Shown in pieces: positions 40,635 through 54,100 of a DNA stretch of 64,000 nt (positions within the stretch are counted from its first letter, which is position 1; every line of letters begins with the position of its first letter). This stretch comes from Parietaria judaica. Lineage: Eukaryota; Streptophyta; Magnoliopsida; Rosales; Urticaceae. The notes beneath the pieces are model-generated. The model ran no database searches. It was not told the origin of the DNA and worked only from the letters and a program-made list of their open reading frames with translations. The stretch is from positions 19,000,001-19,064,000 of the forward strand of contig OX940869.1 of NCBI GenBank assembly GCA_954871525.1, read 5' to 3'. The translations under genes were made by a program, and so were the position numbers.

Positions 40635-43600
40635 AGGAGAGCTCCAGTAAGTTTTAACACCAAAACTAACCCAATATATAATAATACAACCCTAATGAAG
40701 GTCTATCAACTCAAAGTTCATGAAGAACGCATCGTATTTGCTCTCGTCAGAAAACCAATTTTAACACTTTTCGGTAATGATTTTAACTCGTTAACGGCTT
40801 GATATAGAAAGTACGAGACAGTGCTTCGCTATTTAGGGATTAAAATAAGTATATGTGATACAATTACACATTATTAAGCATTTTGAAGTTCATTTTTTGT
40901 TTAAAATATCGTTTAATTAGGGTTCTTTCGCGTAAAATGGGAAAAAGACTCAGTTTTTTTTTAGAACATGTATTAATTGTTGAAAACTGGGTTTTAGGAG
41001 AGCTCCAGTAAGTTTTAACACCAAAACTAACCCAATATATAATAATACAACCCTAATGAAGGTCTAGCAACTCAAAGTTCATGAAGAACGCATCGTATTT
41101 GCTCTCGTCAGAAAACCAATTTTAACACTTTTCGGTAATGATTTTAACTCGTTAACGGCTTGATATAGAAAGTACGAGACAGTGCTTCGCTATTTAAGGA
41201 TTAAAATAAGTATATGTGATACAATTACACATTATTAAGCATTTTAAAGTTCATTTTTTGTTTAAAATATCGTTTAATTAGGGTTCTTTCGCGTAAAATG
41301 GGAAAAAGACTCAGTTTTTTTTTAGAACATGTATTAATTGTTGAAAACTGGGTTTTAGGAGAGCTCCAGTAAGTTTTAACACCAAAACTAACCCAATATA
41401 TAATAATACAACCCTAATGAAGGTCTAGCAACTCAAAGTTCATGAAGAACGCATCGTATTTGCTCTCGTCAGAAAACCAATTTTAACACTTTTCGGTAAT
41501 GATTTTAACTCGTTAACGGCTTGATATAGAAAGTACGAGACAGTGCTTCGCTATTTAAGGATTAAAATAAGTATATGTGATACAATTACACATTATTAAG
41601 CATTTTGAAGTTCATTTTTTGTTTAAAATATCGTTTAATTAGGGTTCTTTCGCGTAAAATGGGAAAAAGACTCAGTTTTTTTTTTTGGAACATGTATTAA
41701 TTGTTGAAAACTGGGTTTTAGGAGAGCTCCAGTAAGTTTTAACACCAAAACTAACCCAATATATAATAATACAACCCTAATGAAGGTCTAGCAACTCAAA
41801 GTTCATGAAGAACGCATCGTATTTGCTCTCGTCAGAAAACCAATTTTAACACTTTTCGGTAATGATTTTAACTCGTTAACGGCTTGATATAGAAAGTACG
41901 AGACAGTGCTTCGCTATTTAGGGATTAAAATAAGTATATGTGATACAATTACACATTATTAAGCATTTTGAAGTTCATTTTTTGTTTAAAATATCGTTTA
42001 ATTAGGGTTCTTTCGCGTAAAATGGGAAAAAGACTCAGTTTTTTTTTAGAACATGTATTAATTGTTGAAAACTGGGTTTTAGGAGAGCTCCAGTAAGTTT
42101 TAACACCAAAACTAACCCAATATATAATAATACAACCCTAATGAAGGTCTAGCAACTCAAAGTTCATGAAGAACGCATCGTATTTGCTCTCGTCAGAAAA
42201 CCAATTTTAACACTTTTCGGTAATGATTTTAACTCGTTAACGGCTTGATATAGAAAGTACGAGACAGTGCTTCGCTATTTAAGGATTAAAATAAGTATAT
42301 GTGATACAATTACACATTATTAAGCATTTTAAAGTTCATTTTTTGTTTAAAATATCGTTTAATTAGGGTTCTTTCGCGTAAAATGGGAAAAAGACTCAGT
42401 TTTTTTTTAGAACATGTATTAATTGTTGAAAACTGGGTTTTAGGAGAGCTCCAGTAAGTTTTAACACCAAAACTAACCCAATATATAATAATACAACCCT
42501 AATGAAGGTCTAGCAACTCAAAGTTCATGAAGAACGCATCGTATTTGCTCTCGTCAGAAAACCAATTTTAACACTTTTCGGTAATGATTTTAACTCGTTA
42601 ACGGCTTGATATAGAAAGTACGAGACAGTGCTTCGCTATTTAAGGATTAAAATAAGTATATGTGATACAATTACACATTATTAAGCATTTTGAAGTTCAT
42701 TTTTTGTTTAAAATATCGTTTAATTAGGGTTCTTTCGCGTAAAATGGGAAAAAGACTCAGTTTTTTTTTTTGGAACATGTATTAATTGTTGAAAACTGGG
42801 TTTTAGGAGAGCTCCAGTAAGTTTTAACACCAAAACTAACCCAATATATAATAATACAACCCTAATGAAGGTCTAGCAACTCAAAGTTCATGGAGAACGC
42901 ATCGTATTTGCTCTCGTCAGAAAACCAATTTTAACACTTTTCGGTAATGATTTTAACTCGTTAACGGCTTGATATAGAAAGTACGAGACAGTGCTTCGCT
43001 ATTTAAGGATTAAAATAAGTATATGTGATACAATTACACATTATTAAGCATTTTAAAGTTCATTTTTTGTTTAAAATATCGTTTAATTAGGGTTCTTTCG
43101 CGTAAAATGGGAAAAAGACTCAGTTTTTTTTTAGAACATGTATTAATTGTTGAAAACTGGGTTTTAGGAGAGCTCCAGTAAGTTTTAACACCAAAACTAA
43201 CCCAATATATAATAATACAACCCTAATGAAGGTCTAGCAACTCAAAGTTCATGAAGAATGCATCGTATTTGCTCTCGTCAGAAAACCAATTTTAACACTT
43301 TTCGGTAATGATTTTAACTCGTTAACGGCTTGATATAGAAAGTACGAGACAGTGCTTCGCTATTTAAGGATTAAAATAAGTATATGTGATACAATTACAC
43401 ATTATTAAGCATTTTGAAGTTCATTTTTTGTTTAAAATATCGTTTTATTAGGGTTCTTTCGCGTAAAATGGGAAAAAGACTCAGTTTTTTTTTTTGGAAC
43501 ATGTATTAATTGTTGAAAACTGGGTTTTAGGAGAGCTCCAGTAAGTTTTAACACCAAAACTAACCCAATATATAATAATACAACCCAAATGAAGGTCTAG

Positions 43601-46423
43601 CAACTCAAAGTTCATGAAGAACGCATCGTATTTGCGCTCGTAAGAAAACAAATTTTAAAACTTTTCGGTAATAATTTTAACTCGTTAACGGCTTGATATA
43701 GAAAGTAAGAGATAGTGCTTCGCTATTTAGGGATTAAAATAAGTAAATGTGATACAATTACACATTATTAAGCATTTTGAATTTCATTTTTTGTTTAAAA
43801 TATCGTTTAATTATGGTTCTTTCGCGTAAAATGGGAAAAAGACTCAGTTTTTTTTTTTGTAGCACGTATTAATTGTTGAAAACTAGGTGTTAGGAGAGCT
43901 CCAGAAAGTTTTAACACCAAAACTAACCCAATATATAATAATACAACCCTAATGAAGGTCTAGCAACTCAAAGTTCATGAAGAACGCATCGTATTTGCTC
44001 TCGTCAGAAAACCAATTTTAACACTTTTCGGTAATGATTTTAACTCGTTAACGGCTTGATATAGAAAGTACGAGACAGTGCTTCGCTATTTAAGGATTAA
44101 AATAAGTATATGTGATACAATTACACATTATTAAGCATTTTGAAGTTCATTTTTTGTTTAAAATATCGTTTAATTAGGGTTCTTTCGCGTAAAATGGGAA
44201 AAAGACTCAGTTTTTTTTTTGGAACATGTATTAATTGTTGAAAACTGGGTTTTAGGAGAGCTCCAGTATGTTTTAACACCAAAACTAACCCAATATATAA
44301 TAATACAACCCAAATGAAGGTCTAGCAACTCAAAGTTCATGAAGAACGCATCGTATTTGCGCTCGTAAGAAAACAAATTTTAAAACTTTTCGGTAATAAT
44401 TTTAACTCGTTAACGGCTTGATATAGAAAGTAAGAGATAGTGCTTCGCTATTTAGGGATTAAAATAAGTAAATGTGATACAATTACACATTATTAAGCAT
44501 TTTGAATTTTATTTTTTGTTTAAAAGATCGTTTAATTATGGTTCTTTCGCGTAAAATGGGAAAAAGACTCAGTTTTTTTTTTTGTAGCACGTATTAATTG
44601 TTGAAAACTAGGTGTTAGGAGAGCTCCAGAAAGTTTTAACACCAAAACTAACCCAATATATAATAATACAACCCTAATGAAGGTCTAGCAACTCAAAGTT
44701 CATGAAGAACGCATCGTATTTGCTCTCGTCAGAAAACCAATTTTAAAACTTTTCGGTAATGATTTTAACTCGTTAACGGCTTGATATAGAAAGTACGAGA
44801 CAGTGCTTCGCTATTTAAGGATTAAAATAAGTATATGTGATACAATTACACATTATTAAGCATTTTGAAGTTCATTTTTTGTTTAAAATATCGTTTAATT
44901 AGGGTTCTTTCGCGTAAAATGGGAAAAAGACTCAGTTTTTTTTTTGGAACATGTATTAATTGTTGAAAACTGGGTTTTAGGAGAGCTCCAGTATGTTTTA
45001 ACACCAAAACTAACCCAATATATAATAATACAACCCAAATGAAGGTCTAGCAACTCAAAGTTCATGAAGAACGCATCGTATTTGCGCTCGTAAGAAAACA
45101 AATTTTAAAACTTTTCGGTAATAATTTTAACTCGTTAACGGCTTGATATAGAAAGTACGAGACAGTGCTTCGCTATTTAGGGATTAAAATAAGTATATGT
45201 GATACAATTACACATTATTAAGCATTTTGAAGTTCATTTTTTGTTTAAAATATCGTTTAATTATGGTTCTTTCGCGTAAAATGGGAAAAAGACTCAGTTT
45301 TTTTTTAGAACATGTATTAATTGTTGAAAACTGGGTTTTAGGAGAGCTCCAGTAAGTTTTAACACCAAAACTAACCCAATATATAATAATACAACCCTAA
45401 TGAAGGTCTATCAACTCAAAGTTCATGAAGAACGCATCGTATTTGCTCTCGTCAGAAAACCAATTTTAACACTTTTCGGTAATGATTTTAACTCGTTAAC
45501 GGCTTGATATAGAAAGTACGAGACAGTGCTTCGCTATTTAGGGATTAAAATAAGTATATGTGATACAATTACACATTATTAAGCATTTTGAAGTTCATTT
45601 TTTGTTTAAAATATCGTTTAATTAGGGTTCTTTCGCGTAAAATGGGAAAAAGACTCAGTTTTTTTTTAGAACATGTATTAATTGTTGAAAACTGGGTTTT
45701 AGGAGAGCTCCAGTAAGTTTTAACACCAAAACTAACCCAATATATAATAATACAACCCTAATGAAGGTCTAGCAACTCAAAGTTCATGAAGAACGCATCG
45801 TATTTGCTCTCGTCAGAAAACCAATTTTAACACTTTTCGGTAATGATTTTAACTCGTTAACGGCTTGATATAGAAAGTACGAGACAGTGCTTCGCTATTT
45901 AAGGATTAAAATAAGTATATGTGATACAATTACACATTATTAAGCATTTTAAAGTTCATTTTTTGTTTAAAATATCGTTTAATTAGGGTTCTTTCGCGTA
46001 AAATGGGAAAAAGACTCAGTTTTTTTTTAGAACATGTATTAATTGTTGAAAACTGGGTTTTAGGAGAGCTCCAGTAAGTTTTAACACCAAAACTAACCCA
46101 ATATATAATAATACAACCCTAATGAAGGTCTAGCAACTCAAAGTTCATGAAGAACGCATCGTATTTGCTCTCGTCAGAAAACCAATTTTAACACTTTTCG
46201 GTAATGATTTTAACTCGTTAACGGCTTGATATAGAAAGTACGAGACAGTGCTTCGCTATTTAAGGATTAAAATAAGTATATGTGATACAATTACACATTA
46301 TTAAGCATTTTGAAGTTCATTTTTTGTTTAAAATATCGTTTAATTAGGGTTCTTTCGCGTAAAATGGGAAAAAGACTCAGTTTTTTTTTTGGAACATGTA
46401 TTAATTGTTGAAAACTGGGTTTT
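40635..46423 (-). repeat. Thirteen-monomer block (4705 bp) and its partial copy
   Basis: Monomers at 40635, 40996 and 41357 match those at 45340, 45701 and 46062 (offset 4705 bp), including 'tttaaagttc' in the second of each. Inside the block, a B/B dimer of about 724 bp is repeated (40996/41357, 42081/42442, 42805/43166): one copy has 'tttaaagttc' with a 'tagaacatg' end, the other 'tttgaagttc' with a longer T run. An unpaired B monomer at 41720 lies between the first two. From 46424 the copy gives way to the A/B dimer tract. Confidence 0.85.
44979..45339 (-). repeat. Hybrid A/B monomer, copy of the 40274 hybrid
   Basis: Same A-to-B switch, here between about 45112 and 45157, and again followed by the anchor monomer (45340). 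The offset from the first hybrid is 4705 bp (13 monomers). The exchange therefore happened once and was then duplicated with its surroundings, or the duplication used this junction. Confidence 0.9.
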
Positions 46424-47468
46424 AGGAGAGCTCCAGTAAGTTTTAACACCAAAACTAACCCAATATATAATAATACAACCCAAATGAAGGTCTAGCAACT
46501 CAAAGTTCATGAAGAACGCATCGTATTTGCGCTCGTAAGAAAACAAATTTTAAAACTTTTCGGTAATAATTTTAACTCGTTAACGGCTTGATATAGAAAG
46601 TAAGAGATAGTGCTTCGCTATTTAGGGATTAAAATAAGTAAATGTGATACAATTACACATTATTAAGCATTTTGAATTTCATTTTTTGTTTAAAAGATCG
46701 TTTAATTATGGTTCTTTCGCGTAAAATGGGAAAAAGACTCAGTTTTTTTTTTTTGTAGCACGTATTAATTGTTGAAAACTAGGTGTTAGGAGAGCTCCAG
46801 AAAGTTTTAACACCAAAACTAACCCAATATATAATAATACAACCCTAATGAAGGTCTAGCAACTCAAAGTTCATGAAGAACGCATCGTATTTGCTCTCGT
46901 CAGAAAACCAATTTTAACACTTTTCGGTAATGATTTTAACTCGTTAACGGCTTGATATAGAAAGTACGAGACAGTGCTTCGCTATTTAAGGATTAAAATA
47001 AGTATATGTGATACAATTACACATTATTAAGCATTTTGAAGTTCATTTTTTGTTTAAAATATCGTTTAATTAGGGTTCTTTCGCGTAAAATGGGAAAAAG
47101 ACTCAGTTTTTTTTTTGGAACATGTATTAATTGTTGAAAACTGGGTTTTAGGAGAGCTCCAGTATGTTTTAACACCAAAACTAACCCAATATATAATAAT
47201 ACAACCCAAATAAAGGTCTAGCAACTCAAAGTTCATGAAGAACGCATCGTATTTGCGCTCGTAAAAAAACAAATTTTAAAACTTTTCGGTAATAATTTTA
47301 ACTCGTTAACGGCTTGATATAGAAAGTAAGAGATAGTGCTTCGCTATTTAGGGATTAAAATAAGTAAATGTGATACAATTACACATTATTAAGCATTTTG
47401 AATTTCATTTTTTGTTTAAAAGATCGTTTAATTATGGTTCTTTCGCGTAAAATGGGAAAAAGACTCAG

Positions 47469-47481
47469 TTTTTTTTTTTTT
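47469..47481 (-). repeat. Longest T run of the window (13 T)
   Basis: All copies have a T run at this phase (A run in the orientation of 1-2406). It is usually 8-10 bases, and 10-13 where followed by 'gtagcacg'. The shortest, 7 T followed by 'agagcacg', is seen at 17096-17102 and 19985-19991. It is the main source of monomer-length variation. Confidence 0.9.
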
Positions 47482-48599
47482 GTAGCACGTATTAATTGTT
47501 GAAAACTAGGTGTTAGGAGAGCTCCAGAAAGTTTTAACACCAAAACTAACCCAATATATAATAATACAACCCTAATGAAGGTCTAGCAACTCAAAGTTCA
47601 TGAAGAACGCATCGTATTTGCTCTCGTCAGAAAACCAATTTTAACACTTTTCGGTAATGATTTTAACTCGTTAACGGCTTGATATAGAAAGTACGAGACA
47701 GTGCTTCGCTATTTAAGGATTAAAATAAGTATATGTGATACAATTACACATTATTAAGCATTTTGAAGTTCATTTTTTGTTTAAAATATCGTTTAATTAG
47801 GGTTCTTTCGCGTAAAATGGGAAAAAGACTCAGTTTTTTTTTTGGAACATGTATTAATTGTTGAAAACTGGGTTTTAGGAGAGCTCCAGTATGTTTTAAC
47901 ACCAAAACTAACCCAATATATAATAATACAACCCAAATGAAGGTCTAGCAACTCAAAGTTCATGAAGAACGCATCGTATTTGCGCTCGTAAGAAAACAAA
48001 TTTTAAAATTTTTCGGTAATAATTTTAACTCGTTAACGGCTTGATATAGAAAGTAAGAGATAGTGCTTCGCTATTTAGGGATTAAAATAAGTAAATGTGA
48101 TACAATTACACATTATTAAGCATTTTGAATTTCATTTTTTGTTTAAAATATCGTTTAATTATGGTTCTTTCGCGTAAAATGGGAAAAAGACTCAGTTTTT
48201 TTTTTGTAGCACGTATTAATTGTTGAAAACTAGGTGTTAGGAGAGCTCCAGAAAGTTTTAACACCAAAAATAACCCAATATATAATAATACAACCCTAAT
48301 GAAGGTCTAGCAACTCAAAGTTCATGAAGAACGCATCGTATTTGCTCTCGTCAGAAAACCAATTTTAACACTTTTCGGTAATGATTTTAACTCGTTAACG
48401 GCTTGATATAGAAAGTACGAGACAGTGCTTCGCTATTTAGGTATTAAAATAAGTATATGTGATACAATTACACATTATTAAGCATTTTGAAGTTCATTTT
48501 TTGTTTAAAATATCGTTTAATTAGGGTTCTTTCGCGTAAAATGGGAAAAAGACTCAGTTTTTTTTTGGAACACGTATTAATTGTTGAAAACTAGGTTTT

Positions 48600-51126
48600 A
48601 GGAGAGGTCCAGTAAGTTTTAACACTAAAACTAACCCAATATATAATAATACAACCCTAATGAAGGTCTAGCAACTCAAAGTTCATGAAGAACGCATCGT
48701 ATTTGCTCTCGTAAGAAAACAAATTTTAAAACTTTTCGGTAATAATTTTAACTCGTTAACGGCTTGATATAGAAAGTAAGAGATAGTGCTTCGCTATTTA
48801 GGGATTAAAATAAGTAAATGTGATACAATTACACATTATTAAGCATTTTTAATTTCATTTTTTGTTTAAAATATCGTTTAATTATGGTTCATTCGCGTAA
48901 AATGGGAAAAGACTCAGTTTTTTTTTTGAGCACGTATTAATTGTTGAAAACTAGGTTTTAGGAGAGCTCCAGTAAGTTTTAACACCAAAACTAACCTAAT
49001 ATATAATAATACAACCCTAATGAAGGTCTAGCAACTCAAAGTTCATGAAGAACGCATCGTATTTGCGCTCGTAAGAAAACAAATTTTAAAACTTTTCGGT
49101 AATAATTATAACTCGTTAACGGCTTGATATAGAAAGTACGAGATAGTGCTTCGCTATTTAGGGATTAAAATAAGTAAATGTGATTCAATTACACATTGTT
49201 AAGCATTTTGAAGTTCATTTTTTGTTTAAAATATCATTTAATTAGGGTTCTTTCGCGTAAAATGGGAAAAACACTCAGTTTTTTTTTGGAGCACGTATTA
49301 ATTGTTGAAAACTAGGTTTTAGGAGAGCTCCAGTAAGTTTTAACACCAAAACTAAACCTATATATAATAATACAACCCTAATGAAGCTCTATCAACTCAA
49401 AGTTCATGAAGAATGCATCGTATTCGCTCTCGTCAGAAAACCAATTTTAACACTTTTCGGTAAAGATTTAAACTCGTTAACGGCTTGATATAGAAAGTAC
49501 GAGGCAGTGCTTCGCTATTTAGGGATTAAAATAAGTATATGTGATACAATTACACATTATTAAGCATTTTTAAGTTCATTTTTTGTTTAAAATATCGTTT
49601 AATTAGGGTTCTTTCGCGTAAAATGGGAAAAAGACTCAGTTTTTTTTTGGAACATGTATTAATTGTTGAAAACTGAGTTTTAGGAGAGCTCCAGTAAGTT
49701 TTAACACCAAAACTAACCCAATATATAAGAATACAACCCTAATGAAGGTCTAGCAACTCAAATTTCATGAAGAACGCATCGTATTTGCTCTCGTCAGAAA
49801 ACCAATTTTAACAGTTTTCGGTAATGATTTTAACTCGTTAACGGCTTGATATAGAAAGTACGAGACAGTGCTTCGCTATTTAAGGATTAAAATAAGTATA
49901 TGCGATACAATTACACATTATTAAGCATTTTGAAGTTCATTTTTTGTTTAAAATATCGTTTAATTAGGGTTCTTTCGCGTAAAATGGGAAAAAGACTCAG
50001 TTTTTTTTTTGGAACATGTATTAATTGTTGAAAACTGGGTTTTAGGAGAGCTCCAGTAAGTTTTAACACCAAAACTAACCCAATATATAATAATACAACC
50101 CTAATGAAGGTCTAGCAACTCAAAGTTCATGAAGAACGCATCGTATTTGCGCTCGTAAGAAAACAAATTTTAAAACTTTTCGGTAATAATTTTAACTCGT
50201 TAACGGCTTGATATAGAAAGTACGAGATAGTGCTTCGCTATTTAGGGATTAAAATAAGTAAATGTGATACAATTACACATTATTAAGCATTTTGAATTTC
50301 ATTTTTTGTTTAAAATATCGTTTAATTATGGTTCTTTCGCGTAAAATGGGAAAAAGACTCAGTTTTTTTATGGAGCACGTATTAATTGTCTAAAACTAGG
50401 TTTTAGGAGAGCTCCAGTAAGTTTTAACACCAAAACTAACCCAATATATAATAATACAACCCTAATGAAGGTCTGGCAACTCAAAGTTCATGAAGAACGC
50501 ATCGTATTTGCGCTCGTAAGAAAACAAATTTTAAAACTTTTCGGTAATAATTTTAACTCGTTAACGGCTTGATGTAGAAAGTACGAGATAGTGCTTCGCT
50601 ATTTAGGGATTAAAATAAGTAAATGTGATACAATTACACATTGTTAAGCATTTTGAAGTTCATTTTTTGTTTAAAATATCGTTTAATTAGGGTTCTTTCG
50701 CGTAAAATGGGAAAAAGACTCAGTTTTTTTTTGGAGCACGTATTAATTGTTGAAAACTAGGTTTTAGGAGAGCTCCAATAAGTTTTAACACCAAAAATAA
50801 CCCAATATATAATAATACAACCCTAATGAAGGTCTAGCAACTTAAAGTTCATGAAGAACGCATCGTATTTGCTCTCGTCACAAAACCAATTTTAACACTT
50901 TTCAGTAATGATTTTAACTCGTTAACGGCTTGATATAGAAAGTACGAGACAGTGCTTCGCTATATAGGGATTAAAATAAGTATATGTGATACAATTACAC
51001 ATTATTAAGCATTTTGAAGTTCATTTTTTGTTTAAAATATCGTTTAATTAGGGTTCTTTCGCGTAAAATGGGAAAAAGACTCAGTTTTTTTTTGGAGCAC
51101 GTATTAATTGTTGAAAACTAGGTTTT
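48600..51126 (-). repeat. Region 7: diffuse monomers resembling 2.4-17 kb
   Basis: Monomers start at 48600, 48960, 49321, 49682, 50044, 50405 and 50766. The first has the A' set 'ggtccag', 'gctctcgtaag', 'gtaagag', 'ttcattcg' and the second has 'aacctaat', as in the A'/A pairs of 6-12 kb. The monomer at 50405 has 'gtctggc', otherwise seen only at 3146, and the next (50766) has 'cttaaag' and 'ctatatagg' as at 3481. Private changes are common ('gaagctctatc' at about 49384, 'attgtctaaaac' at about 50385). The central cascade is thus flanked by related, older-looking sequence. Confidence 0.82.
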
Positions 51127-54100
51127 AGGAGAGCTCCAGTAAGTTTTAACACCAAAACTAACCCAATATATAATAATACAACCCTAATGAAGGTCTAGCA
51201 ACTCAAAGTTCATGAAGAACGCATCGTATTTGCTCTCGTCAGAAAACCAATTTTAACACTTTTCGGTAATGATTTTAACTCGTTAACGGCTTGATATAGA
51301 AAGTACGAGACAGTGCTTCGCTATTTAGGGATTAAAATAAGTATATGTGATACAATTACACATTATTAAGCATTTTGAAGTTCATTTTTTGTTTAAAATA
51401 TCGTTTTATTATGGTTCTTTCGCGTAAAATGGTAAAAAGACTCAGTTTTTTTTTTGGAACATGTATTAATTGTTGAAAACTGGGTTTTAGGAGAGCTCCA
51501 GTAAGTTTTAACACCAAAACTAACCCAATATATAATAATACAACCATAATGAAGGTCTAGCAACTCAAAGTTCATGAAGAACGCGTCGTATTTGCGCTCG
51601 TAAGAAAACAAATTTTAAAACTTTTCGGTAATAATTTTAACTCGTTAACGGCTTGATATAGAAAGTACGAGATAGTGCTTCGCTATTTAGGGATTAAAAT
51701 AAGTAAATGTGATACAATTACACATTATTAAGCATTTTGAATTTCATTTTTTGTTTAAAATATCGTTTAATTATGGTTCTTTCGCGTAAAATGGGAAAAG
51801 ACTCAGTTTTTTTTTGGACCACGTATTAATTGTTGAAAACTAGGTTTTAGGAGAGCTCCAGTAAGTTTTAACACCAAAACTAACCCAATATATAATAATA
51901 CAACCCTAATGAAGGTCTATCAACTCAAAGTTCATGAAGAACGCATCGTATTTGCGCTCGTAAGAAAACAAATTTTAAAACTTTTCGGTAATAATTTTAA
52001 CTCGTTAACGGCTTGATATAGAAAGTACGAGATAGTGCTTCGCTATTTAGGGATTAAAATAAGTAAATGTGATACAATTACACATTTTTAAGCATTTTGA
52101 AGTTCATTTTTTGTTTAAAATATCGTTTAATTATGGTTCTTTCGCGTAAAATGGGAAAAAGACTCAGTTTTTTTTTGGAGCACGTATTAATTGTTGAAAA
52201 CTAGGTTTTAGGAGAGCTCCAGTAAGTTTTAACGCCAAAACTAACCCAATATATAATAATACAACCCTAATGAAGGTTTAGCAACTCAAAGTTCATGAAG
52301 AACGCATCGTATTTGCGCTCGTAAGAAAACAAATTTTAAAACTTTTCGGTAATAATTTTAACTCGTTAACGGCTTGATATAGAAAGTACGAGATAGTGCT
52401 TCGCTATTTAGGGATTAAAATAAGTAAATGTGATACAATTACACATTGTTAAGCATTTTGAAGTTCATTTTTTGTTTAAAATATCGTTTAATTAGGGTTC
52501 TTTCGCGTAAAATGGGAAAAAGACTCAGTTTTTTTTTGGAGCACGTATTAATTGTTGAAAACTAGGTTTTAGGAGAGCTCCAGTAAGTTTTAACACCAAA
52601 AATAACCCAATATATAATAATACAACCCTAATGAAGGTCTAGCAACTTAAAGTTCATGAAGAACGCATCGTATTTGCTCTCGTCAGAAAACCAATTTTAA
52701 CACTTTTCGGTAATGATTTTAACTCGTTAACGGCTTGATATAGAAAGTACGAGATAGTGCTTCGCTATATAGGGATTAAAATAAGTATATGTGATACAAT
52801 TACACATTATTAAGCATTTTGAAGTTCATTTTTTGTTTAAAATATCGTTTAATTAGGGTTCTTTCGCGTAAAATGGGAAAAAGACTCAGTTTTTTTTTGG
52901 AACACGTATTAATTGTTGAAAACTGGGTTTTAGGAGAGGTCCAGTAAGTTTTAACACCAAAACTAACCCAATATATAATAATACATCCCTAATGAAGGTC
53001 TAGCAACTCAAAGTTCATGAAGAACGCATCGTATTTGCGCTCGTAAGAAAACAAATTTTAAAACTTTTCGGTAATAATTTTAACTCGTTAACGGCTTGAT
53101 ATAGAAAGTACGAGATAGTGCTTCGCTATTTAGGGATTAAAATAAGTAAATGTGATACAATTACACATTGTTAAGCATTTTGAAGTTCATTTTTTGTTTA
53201 AAATATCGTTTAATTAGGGTTCTTTCGCGTAAAATGGGAAAAAGACTCAGTTTTGTTTTTGGAGCACGTATTAATTGTTGAAAACTAGGTTTTAGGAGAG
53301 CTCCAGTAAGTTTTAACACCAAAACTAACCCAATATATAATAATACAACCCTAATGAAGGTCTAGCAACTCAAAGTTCATGAAGAACGCATCGTATTTGC
53401 TCTCGTCAGAAAACCAATTTTAACACTTTTCGGTAATGATTTTAACTCGTTAACGGCTTGATATAGAAAGTACGAGACAGTGCTTCGCTATTTAGGGATT
53501 AAAATAAGTATATGTGATACAATTACACAATATTAAGCATTTTGAAGTTCATTTTTTGTTTAAAATATCGTTTTAATAGGGTTCTTTCGCGTAAAATGGG
53601 AAAAAGACTCAGTTTTTTTTTGGAACATGTATTAATTGTTGAAAACTGGGTTTTAGGAGAGCTCCAGTAAGTTTTAACACCAAAACTAACCCAATATATA
53701 ATAATACAACCCTAATGAAGGTCTAGCAACTCAAAGTTCATGAAGAACGCATCGTATTTGCGCTCGTAAGAAAACAAATTTTAAAACTTTTCGGTAATAA
53801 TTTTAACTCGTTAACGGCTTGATATAGAAAGTACGAGAAAGTGCTTCACTATTTAGGGATTAAAATAAGTAAATGTGATACAATTACACATTGTTAAGCA
53901 TTTTGAAGTTCATTTTTTGTTTAAAATATCGTTTAATTAGGGTTCTTTCGCGTAAAATGGGAAAAAGACTCAGTTTTTTTTTGGAGCACGTATTAATTGT
54001 TGAAAACTAGGTTTTAGGAGAGCTCCAGTAAGTTTTAACACCAAAACTAACCCAATATATAATAATACAACCCTAATGAAGGTCTAGCAACTCAAAGTTC

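Larger units (their letters stand above)
25440..48599 (-). repeat. Region 6: variable-length higher-order repeat cascade with 724-bp dimers
   Basis: A B-type monomer marked 'cctaatgaaggtctatc' starts at 25440, 29779, 33039, 34847, 37016, 40635 and 45340. Spacings are 4339, 3260, 1808, 2169, 3619 and 4705 bp, i.e. 12, 9, 5, 6, 10 and 13 monomers. After the anchor, the content is variable numbers of B monomers and of a dimer: an A monomer with 'cccaaatg' and a 'gtagcacg...gtgttagg' end, and a B monomer with 'ccagaaag' and an 'aacatg' end. Dimer runs lie at about 25801-27974, 30140-32316, 38100-40634, 43529-45339 and 46424-48238. Many monomers before the next anchor carry 'ccagtatg'. Unequal crossing-over in the dimers explains the changing unit length. 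Confidence 0.88.
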
